Assembly (NCBI GenBank): GCA_037176705.1
Contig: CM073886.1
Coordinates: forward strand, 17,878,501-17,942,500
Direction: 5' to 3'
DNA: 64,000 bases
Source of the DNA: Molossus alvarezi
Lineage: Eukaryota > Chordata > Mammalia > Chiroptera > Molossidae
Part shown: positions 56,625 to 64,000 of the stretch, in pieces
How positions within the stretch are numbered: position 1 is the stretch's first letter
How the letters are laid out: every line of letters starts with the position of its first letter
Program-made: the position numbers and the translations under genes
The notes under the pieces: generated by a model
The model's input: only the letters and a program-made list of their open reading frames with translations
Database searches by the model: none
Told to the model about the DNA's origin: nothing

Positions 56625-57745
56625 ACTCAGTTCCCCAAGCTCTCCTGGGCTGGGTTAAACAGGCCTGTGAGTGTGGGAGAAAACAGTCATTGTTTATCAA
56701 TCCATTTCCCCTTCATTGGTCCCAATGAAACTCTAATACTTCTATTCACATTCCGTGGCGGGGACTCAGTCACCTGACCACACCTGGGTGTATTCAGGCT
56801 GGAACTGGGGTCCCCCAAGCCCTCCCACAGCCATCCTCCCTGCTCTCTTCTGCTGGCTGGATGCAGGTGCACATGGGGATTTCAGGGGCCACGTGTCGGA
56901 GATGGTGATGGAAAGATGGAAACAAGAGGGAGAGAGGCCAGACCCCTGGGTCACTGCTGGAAGAGATGGTGTCTGACCTGAAAGAGTTGTTCTGGACTCT
57001 ATGTGAGCAAGACGTTTCGCTCTATTGTGTTTGAGCCACGATCTCTGTAGGGGCCTGCTGGTCACAGCAGCCAGTGCGTCCTCGCTAACAAAGTGCCTCC
57101 TCACCCTCTCCTTTCCCCTTCTCCCCACTGGCGGGGAGGGCAGGGGTGGGAAGGTTCCTGGCCCCTGTCTGCGCGGCAGTTGTGAGGCAGGGCTGCGGGA
57201 CACTTGGGTCCTCTGAGTAGCTCTTGACTCTCCTGGGATCCTCCCACTTTGTCTTTGAGGGAGCTTTGAGAGGCCCCCTGAATGACAACCTGTCATCATG
57301 AGCCTTTGGGTTTTGCCTTTGGTACCCCAGGTAACCAAGTGGGATTATCTGAGAAAGTATTAGGTATCAGTTTAATTGTGAAACGTAGAGGCTCCCCTGA
57401 GAGCCTGCACAGCGACTTCTACCTTTATGAGAAATTTTATGACTCTGAATTGCCTGTCAGGATGTTTAAACAGCCCCTCAGAGCATCCGAGAGCGCCCTC
57501 ATAGTCATTACACGCCACTAATGGGCGCTGAGCTTTTGAAACACCTATTTACTGCGTAGATTTAGTCCTCCTGGAGGACTTATTTCTGATTAAATAATAC
57601 ATGACTTCACAGTGTCTAAGTACAGTGCATGCGCCCAGCACCGCGCCCTGGGTCCTAAGGTTCTCCGGCTACAGATCTTCTCACGAGCTTCCTTAACGGG
57701 ACCCACGGAGGACTTCCTCTTTGCCGGGGTTTGGAAGCGGCAGTG
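56625..57745. other. unique sequence; candidate conserved block 57340-57610
   Basis: 56625-57330 is unrecognised. 57340-57610 is repeat-free, with 'cagtttaattgtgaaac', 'aatgggcgctgagc', 'gattaaataatacatgac' and a palindromic 'gtcctcctggaggac'. It has the look of a conserved enhancer. A 190-codon minus frame (56766-57338) shows no domain. Confidence 0.4.
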
Positions 57746-57754
57746 TCCATCAGT

Positions 57755-57850
57755 GTTGCTCGGGGGAGTGTAGGAACCCCAGATTTCTGGGCCCCATCCT
57801 AGAGAGACTGCCTAGGTCTGGGAGGTGGAACCTGCATTTTTAAGAAACGT
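57755..57850 (+). mobile_element. MER5-type hAT fragment
   Basis: 'gatttctgggccccatcc', 'ggaggtggaacctgcattt' and 'taagaaac' resemble the centre of MER5A-like elements. Confidence 0.5.
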
Positions 57851-58244
57851 ACCCAAGTAATTCACCCACTCCTTGAATATTCACTGCACACGGACCTCGC
57901 GTCAGGCTCTGCTCAGAAGCAGAACTGTATGTGAGAGCAGGCAGACCGATTGCTGTCTGCGGGGCGCTTGCTGTCTAAAGCGGATGGAATGAGAGGGCAA
58001 AGCAGTGGGTGGTCCTGCATACCTCCGAACCTCTGTGTTTCTTTTTTTGGCTTTGCCCTGCCCGAGCCCTAGTTCTCTAATTTCCCACCTGTTGCCCTGA
58101 TTCTGCCTAGTTGCTTGCAGAAGAGAAACAGTGGCTCCCCACCTCCCTCCTTGCATCTCCTGCTTGTTGCCAGAGACCTCCTTTCTCTCCCTTCAGCCCG
58201 TGTAGGATGTTCCTCCTCTGAGCAAGTCACGTGGACAGAAGACT

Positions 58245-58345
58245 CTCTCAGGCTGTGCAGCTGGGTGCAAAGTGCTCAACCTTTCGAGGCCGCGCTTGCC
58301 CCATCGTTAAAGTGGACATGATCATAACTTACCTGCCTGAGGGTG
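58245..58345 (-). mobile_element. MIR fragment
   Basis: Antisense traces: 'gtgctcaacctttcgaggcc', 'ccccatcgttaaagtggac', 'atgatcataacttacctgcc'. Weak. Confidence 0.55.
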
Positions 58346-58365
58346 CATGAGCTCAAGACGCCCTT

Positions 58366-58743
58366 TGCTACGGGTGGAATCATGTCCCCCCCAAATTTGT
58401 ATGTTGAAATCTCAATGCCCAGAACCTCAGAACGTGACCTTATTTGTAAACTGGGTCATTGCAGAAGTAATTAGTTAAGAGGAGGTCATACTGGGGCAGG
58501 GTGGACCCCTCATTCAGTATGACTGTGTCCTTGTTTTGGACACAGAGACACAGGGAAAAAGCCATGTGGAGACAAGTTATCCTCACACAGCCAAGAAGAA
58601 CCAGAGATGGCCAGAAGCAAGGAGAGAGGGATGGATGCGCGCTTCCCTCACAGCCTTCGGAAGAAGCAACCGGTCTGACTCCAGACCGGGAGACAACACA
58701 TTTCTGTTAAGCCACCAGTTTGGGGTGCTGTGTTACAGCAGCC
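58366..58743 (+). mobile_element. MaLR (MLT1-type) solo LTR
   Basis: Order 'ggtggaatcatgtccccccc', 'cctcagaacgtgaccttatt', 'agaggaggtcatactggg', 'cacatttctgttaagccacc', 'gtgctgtgttacagcagcc'. Same family as 39102 and the antisense LTR at 18517. Confidence 0.88.
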
Positions 58744-58959
58744 TCCATTGAACCCAGGGTCTTTGATTCTTGAGCACAGCTGCAAGGGAACTGCCTGCAG
58801 CCCAAGGAACTGCCTGAGTGCCTACCCCATGCTCAGGTCTGCAGAACAGCATCCAGACGTGAGGGAGACGAAGGTGGTTACGACACCCACCTGCCATGTG
58901 CTGTCTGCTTTTCTTGTGCCTGGGCTCCTCTCATTTATGGCTCTTATCACCCCTGCAAG

Positions 58960-59110
58960 GTGAGCCCCAAGAATCCCATTTAAATGACATGGGATTGAGG
59001 TTCAGAGGCATGCAATGACTCGCCCAAGGTCAGGCAGGAGAATTGGGATGTGAGTCAGGATGACCTGACTCAAAGGCATGGCTTTAGCCACTACCTCACA
59101 GAGCCTCCAA
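58960..59110 (+). mobile_element. MIR SINE remnant
   Basis: 'gattgaggttcagaggcatg', 'actcgcccaaggtcaggcag', 'ggctttagccactacctc'. Confidence 0.8.
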
Positions 59111-59157
59111 GCTCTACTGCAAATAATGTGTTCAGTAGGAAGTGCTCTCTAAGGCAG

Positions 59158-59380
59158 AGTTTCCAAACACCGACACTATTGATATTGCAGTTCCAATAGT
59201 TCTTTGCGTTGTCGGGTGGGCAGCTGCTTTGCGCATTGTGGACTGGTTAGCAGCATCCTCGGCCTCTATCTACCAGAGGCCAACAGCAAACCCTCCTGTC
59301 GCAGTTGTGACAGCCAAAAGTGTCTGCAAACCGTGCTAAATGTCACCTGGGGGGCAATAGTGCCCCGCCTGAGACTATGG
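59158..59380 (-). mobile_element. non-autonomous hAT element (MER20-like)
   Basis: Antisense: 'gcattgtggactggttagc', 'agcatcctcggcctctatc', 'gttgtgacagccaaaagtg', 'gtcacctggggggcaatag'. Near full length, third copy of this family. Confidence 0.8.
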
Positions 59381-59704
59381 CTGCAAGCAATGTATCTTTT
59401 TAAATCGAAGTCCTGGTGGTCCAGGAAAAGGGCTATTCAGTGTGTGGGGCATTTCAGCACGTCCCAGAGGAAGGCCTCCCCGTTGTGTGTAACTAATGCT
59501 GTTCTGCCTGGTAGGCAGAAGCCTGTTAGTCAGCTGCCTGCTCTCTGAGGCCAGCCATGGCTCCGAGCCGTAGGAGGGAAAGACGGGTTTATGGCCAGTC
59601 TTGGCTACGCTTTGTCCATGTTGTAAAAAAGTCTTTTAGTTGTGGCGGAGGAGAACTGGGAATGAGGAAATAGAATTATTTCTATTAACTCATTATTTAA
59701 TTCA

Positions 59705-59788
59705 CTACTTTTTTCTTTCTCCTTGAACCTATATTGACACATCATTATATCCAAGGTCTGTAGTTTATATTGGGGTTCACTCTTTTTT
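59705..59788 (-). mobile_element. L1M 3' UTR scrap
   Basis: 'ccttgaacctatattgacac' and 'gtttatattggggttcactc' match an older L1M 3' UTR, antisense. It abuts the large L1 on its right, which lacks its own 3' end. Confidence 0.6.
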
Positions 59789-60332
59789 AAATCTTTTCAT
59801 ATGTCTCCTGGCCATTTGTATGTCCTCTTTGGAGAGGTGTCTATTCAGATCCTCTACCCATTTTTTAATTGGATTGTTTGCCTTCCTTTTGTTGAGCTGT
59901 ATGGTACTTTATATATTTTGGAAATTAACCCCTTATCCAATGTAACAGGCAAATATGTTCTCCCATATAGTGGGTTCCCTTTTCATTTTGATGCTGGTTT
60001 CTGTTGCTGTGCAGACACATTTTCATTTGCTGTAGTCCCATTTATTCTTCTTTTTTTTCTTTGTTTCCCTTGCCCTAGGCTATATATCCGTGAAAATTCT
60101 GCTACTTGAGATGTCTGAAATTTTGTTGCCTACATTTTCTTCTAAGATTTTTATGGTTTCACAAGTTACATTTAAGTCTTTTATCCATTTTGAGTTTATT
60201 CTTGTGCATTGTGTAAGTTGATGGTCTAGTTTCATTTTTTTTGCATGTACCTGTCCAATTTTCCCAACACCGTTTATTGAAGAGACTGTCTTTACTCCAT
60301 TGTATGCTCTTGCCTCCTTTGTTGAACAATTT

Positions 60333-60580
60333 AATTTTTTTAAAAATTCTCACATGAGGGTATTTTTTCATTAATTTTTAGACAGAGTGGAAGGGAAGGA
60401 GGAGGAGGAGAGAGAGAGAAACATTGACATGAGAGAAACACATCGATTGGTTGCCTCCTGCACAACCTCGACCAGGGCCAGGGATCAAACCTGCAACCCA
60501 GGTATGTGCCCTTGACTGGAAATCAAATCTGAGACCCTTTGGTCTGCAGGCTGATTAACCACTGAGCAAAACTGGCCAGA
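60333..60580 (-). mobile_element. Ves-type SINE in the older L1
   Basis: Antisense copy. Flanks 'cctttgttgaacaattt' (60316-60332) and 'cctttgtcaaatatt' look like a worn TSD, and L1 sequence continues across it. Confidence 0.92.
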
Positions 60581-61133
60581 GCCTTTGTCAAATATTAATT
60601 GAGCATATGTCTTGGGTCAATTTCTGGGTTCTATTCTGTTCCACTCTCTATATGCCTGCTCTTGTGTCAGTACCAGGCTGTTTTGATTACAGTGGCTTTG
60701 TAGTATAACCTGGTATTTGGTATTGTGATCTCTCCAACTCTGTTCTTCTTTTTAATGATTGCTATGGTTATTTGGGGACTTTTTTAAATTTTTTATTCCA
60801 TATAAACTTCTGGAGTATTTGTTCTAGATCTGTAAAATATGCTGTTGGCATTTTAATAGGGGTTGCATTGAATCTGTAGATAGCTTTGGGTAGTATGGAT
60901 ATTTTAATGATGTTGATTCTTTTAATCCAGGTACCTGGTATATGTGTCTACTTTTTTATATCTTCCTCTATTTCTCTTTTCAATGTCCTATAGTTTTCTG
61001 AAAACAGGTCTTTTACCTCCTTGGTTAAGTTTATTCCTAGGTATCTTAATTTTTGTTGTTGTTGTTGCAGTGGTAAATGGGATTTTTTTCTTAGTTTCTC
61101 TTTCTGAGTGTTTATTATTTGTGTATAAAAATG

Positions 61134-61316
61134 CTATCTATTTCTGTTAATTTTGTATCCTGCTACTTTGCCAAATTCATTTATTAAATCTAGTAGTGTT
61201 TTGGTGGAGTCTTTAGGGTTTTCTATGTATAATATCATGTTATCTGTGAATAGTGACAGTTTCACTTCCTCCTTTACAATTTGGATACTTTTTATTGTTT
61301 CTTCTTGTCTAATCAC
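61134..61316 (-). pseudogene. L1 ORF2 reverse-transcriptase remnant, active site lost
   Basis: This 60-codon frame is a piece of the L1 ORF2 reverse transcriptase, the enzyme that copies L1 RNA at the nicked target. It contains the stretch around the catalytic motif and '[10 protein letters not shown]', '[13 protein letters not shown]' as in intact L1s. The catalytic FADD motif reads FTDN here (61239-61250), so both the Ala and the second Asp are replaced; the second Asp is essential for metal binding. Both changes are G to A on the L1 sense strand; the first fits CpG decay. Upstream, another piece (62079-62276, minus) reads 'YNLPSLNQKESENLNR', typical of the ORF2 fingers region, in a different frame. 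The copy cannot encode a working enzyme. Confidence 0.92.
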
Positions 61317-61510
61317 TGTGGCTAAGACTTCCAGTACTATGTTGGATAAGAGTGGTGAAAGCGGATGTGCTTGTCTTGTTCCTAATGGAAATGATTTTTG
61401 TTTTTGCTTAATGAGTATGATGTTGGCTGTAGGCTTGTCATGCCGTTTATTACGTTGAGGTATGATCCTTCTATTTCCACTTAGATGAGTTTTTATAAAA
61501 AATGGGTGCT

Positions 61511-61734
61511 AGCCCTGGCCAGTTTGGCTCAGCGGTTAGAGCATCGGCCTGCGGTCCGGAGAGACCCGGGTTCGGTTCCCGCTAAGGGCACGTACTTCGG
61601 TTGCAGTTTGTCCCCGGCCCTGGTTGGTTGTGTGGGTGGCAGCCACTCGATGTGTCCCTTCACATCGATGTTTCTCACTCTCTCTCCCTTCCTCTCTGCC
61701 CCTCCCACTCTATCTGTACAAAAAAAAAAAAAAA
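61511..61734 (+). mobile_element. Ves-type SINE, young and intact, perfect TSD
   Basis: Plus-strand copy inside the older L1. Box A 'tggctcagcgg' at 61525-61535 fits the Pol III consensus, and box B 'ggttcggttcc' at 61569-61579 has one mismatch. It ends in an A run of about 20. The duplication 'aaaaaatgggtgct' is perfect (61497-61510 and about 61735-61748). Of all copies this one looks youngest and best able to be transcribed. Confidence 0.98.
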
Positions 61735-62705
61735 AAAAAATGGGTGCTGGATTTTTTCAAATGCTTTTTATCTTTCATTTTGTTTATGTGGTATATCACA
61801 CTTATTGATTTGTGACTATTGTACCATCCTTGCATCCCTGGGATAAATCTCATTTGGTTGTGGTGAATAATTTCTTTGATATATTACTGGACCCGATTTC
61901 CTGGTATTTTGTTGAGGATTTTTGGCACTTATGTTCATCAGGGATATTGGCCTGTAACTTTCTTTTTTTGTAGTGTCCTTATCTGGTTTTGGAATTAGGA
62001 TTCTGCTGGCCTCATAAAAAGAGCTTGGAAATCTTTCTTCCTCTTGAATATTTTGGAATAGTTTGAGGAGAGTGGGTGTTAGTTCTTCTTTGGATATTTG
62101 ATAAAACTTCTCTGTGAAGCCATCTGGACTAGGGCTTTGTTTGCTGGGAGTTTACTGATTACTGCTTCGATTTCCTTAGTTGTTATTGCTCTGTTCAGGT
62201 TTTCTGACTCTTTCTGGTTGAGACTTGGAAGATTGTATGATTCTAGGAATTTGTCCACTTTGCCTAGGTTGTCCAATTTGTTGGAATATAATTGTTCATA
62301 GTATTTTCTTACAATCCTTTGTATTTCTGTGGTGTTAGTTGTTACTTCTCTTTCGTTTCTGATTTTGTTTATTTGGGTCCTCTCTCTTTGTTTCTTGGTG
62401 AGTCTGGCTAAAGGTTCATCAATCTTGTTTATCTTTTCAAAGAAACAGCTCTTGGTTTCATTGATCTTTTGTAATTTTTTTTTTAGTCTCTATGTCATTT
62501 ATTTCACTCTGATCTTTATTATTTTCTTCCTTCTACTTACTCTGGGTTTCTCTTTTTGTTTTCTTCCTAATTTTTTTATTTGTAGGGTTAGATAGTTTAT
62601 TAGAAATTTTTCTTATTTCTTAAGCTAGGACTTAATGCTATGAACTTCCCTCTCAGGACTGCTTTCACAGTTGTGTGTTCATTTTCATTAGTTTCAAGGA
62701 AGTTT

Positions 62706-64000
62706 TTTTTTGTTTTTGTTTTTTTTTATCATGATTTGCATTTTATTTTATTTTATTTATTTATTTATTTTTTTATTGATTAATTTTTTGTTACAAATGA
62801 TTCTCCTTTTTTCCCCCACTGATTCTCCCCTCCCCCTTCCCTCCCTGCCCCTCCCCCAGATTGTTGTCCATGTCCACTGTTCATGCATACATGCATATAA
62901 GTTCTGTGGTTCATCTCTCTCCCACCTCCCCACTCCTTAGGGGATTGTCCTCAAACTGTTATGTTCATTATATTCCACAAATCAGTGAGATCATATGAAA
63001 TTTGTCTTTCTCTGTTTGGCTTGTTTCACTTAGGATGATACTTTCCAGGTCCCTCCATGTAGTCTCAAAGGATAAGAGATCTTTCTTTCTTACCGCTGCG
63101 TAGTACTCCATTGTGTATATGTACCACAGCTTTTTAATCCATTCGTCTACTGATGGGCACTTGGGCTGTTTCCAGATCTTAGTGATTGTAAATAGTGCTG
63201 CTACAAAGATGGGGGTACATATATTCTTTCTGATTGGTGTTTTATGCTTCTTAGGGTATATTCCTAGAAGTGGGATCACTGGGTCAAATGGGAGATCAAT
63301 TCTTAATTTTTTGAGGTGACACCATATTGTTTTCCATAGTGGCTGCACCAGTCTGCATTCCCACCAACAGTGTACTAGAGTCCCCTTTTCTCCACACCCT
63401 CGCCAACACTTGTTGTTTGATGATTTGTTGATGGCGGCCATTCTGACAGGTGTGAGGTGATACCTCATTGTTTTGATTTGCATCTCTCTGATGATTAGTG
63501 ATGATGAACATTTCTTCATATGTCTCTTAGCCATTTGTATGTCCTGTTTGGAGAGGTGTCTATTTAGTTCCTCTGCCCATTTTTTAATTGGATTCTTTGT
63601 CTTCCTTTTGTGGAGTTGTATGAGCACTCTATATGTATTGGAAATTAACCCCTTATCTGATATATCATTGGCAATTATGCTCTCCCATACAGTGGGTAGC
63701 CTTTCCGTTTTGATGATTGTATCTTTGGCTGTGCAGAAGCTTTTGAGTTTGATGTAGTCCCATGTGTTCATTTTCTCCTTTGTTTCTATTGCCTTAGGTG
63801 ATGTGTCAGTAAAAATTCTGTTGCGTATGATGTCTGAGATTTTGTTGCCCACATTCTCCTCTAGGATTTTTATGGATTCATGAGTTACATTTAAGTCTTT
63901 TATCCATTTTGAGTTTATTTTGGTGTAGGGTGTAAGTTGATGGTCTAGTTTCATTTTTCAGCAAGTAGCTGTCCAATTTTCCCAGCACCATTTGTTAAAG
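62706..64000 (-). mobile_element. younger L1, 3' part, antisense, cut by window end
   Basis: Starts with a T run (the A-tail), then 3' UTR with a G-rich tract (plus strand 'cctcccccttccctccctgc' at about 62831), then ORF2 from 62968 rightward. It lies against the older L1 in the same orientation; no TSD can be seen because the other end is outside the window. Confidence 0.95.
62968..63954 (-). pseudogene. L1 ORF2 C-terminal part, frameshifted
   Basis: A 328-codon frame matching the C-terminal third of L1 ORF2, the endonuclease/reverse-transcriptase that drives L1 retrotransposition. The Cys-rich zinc-knuckle-like motif is intact: C183, C187, H195 and C200 with the C-x3-C-x7-H-x4-C spacing. 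Downstream come the conserved '[15 protein letters not shown]' and '[10 protein letters not shown]'. The frame ends at its own stop, so the C-terminus is complete. The first Met is not a true start: just upstream a TGA is in frame (63957-63959). Adding one A to the five-A run restores the usual '...LLAEKMKLDHQ' reading, so this is a one-base frameshift. It is the only sizeable real coding sequence in the window; most of ORF2 lies beyond the right edge. Confidence 0.95.

Larger units (their letters stand above)
59789..62705 (-). mobile_element. older L1, ORF2 part, antisense
   Basis: About 2.4 kb of L1 ORF2 (plus two SINE inserts) read on the minus strand. Its left edge matches 63515 in the neighbouring L1, so about 550 bases of ORF2 end and the whole 3' UTR are missing. 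Its right edge is where the younger L1 begins (62706). No long frame survives. Confidence 0.92.

Noticed and set aside
61511..61600. tRNA gene
   Set aside because: Box A and box B are present but the sequence continues as a SINE body with A-tail; there is no cloverleaf 3' half of a true tRNA.
1..64000. Prokaryotic operon, phage or plasmid
   Set aside because: No coding density or ribosome binding sites; mammalian repeats throughout.

Overview
The window is mammalian nuclear DNA, and the interspersed repeats point to a bat. I count 26 copies of a tRNA-derived SINE whose head carries Pol III box A and box B motifs, followed by a CT-rich body and an A-rich tail. These match the Ves-type SINEs known from yangochiropteran bats. 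The two L1 copies at the right end, a 5'-inverted L1 near 18 kb, and many worn MIR, L2, L1M, MaLR LTR and hAT (MER5/MER20-like) remnants fit the same picture. The bat assignment is an inference from SINE type; I cannot name the species. I saw no clear copy of the young Helitron or piggyBac elements typical of vesper bats, but that was by eye only.

There is no supported host protein-coding gene, rRNA or functional tRNA gene. The only recognisable coding sequence is decayed L1 ORF2. The longest non-repeat open frame is 275 codons (28835-29662, minus strand); it shows no domain I recognise and is probably chance in GC-rich DNA. The window reads as intergenic or deep intronic sequence.

Layout: 0-8 kb is AT/GC-mixed sequence with SINEs, an ATCC-type tandem repeat, MIR, L2 and an old L1M tail. 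8-16 kb is mostly unique with scattered MIR/L2. 16.5-19.4 kb is a repeat cluster: an old L1M, a 5'-inverted L1, and a MaLR LTR hosting two SINEs. 19.4-25.7 kb is GC-richer and mostly unique, with short tandem repeats and MIRs. 25.7-30.5 kb holds an apparently inverted L1M, a MER5-type element split by two SINEs, and SINE pairs. 30.4-38.6 kb is largely unique and GC-rich. 38.6-59.4 kb is denser in LTRs, SINEs, MIR/L2 and microsatellites. 59.7-64 kb is L1, with a younger copy lodged in an older one.

Observations most worth a second look: strong strand bias of SINEs (21 minus, 5 plus); nested L1s with a lost reverse-transcriptase active-site motif and a fresh A-run frameshift; a 5'-inverted L1; a 51-bp near-identical pair 2 kb apart inside otherwise diverged L2-like sequence; and several non-repeat AT-rich blocks that look like candidate conserved non-coding elements. 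I found nothing that looks like a new gene system. Edges of old repeats are approximate (about 10-40 bases), and family names for old repeats come from recall of consensus sequences, not a search.
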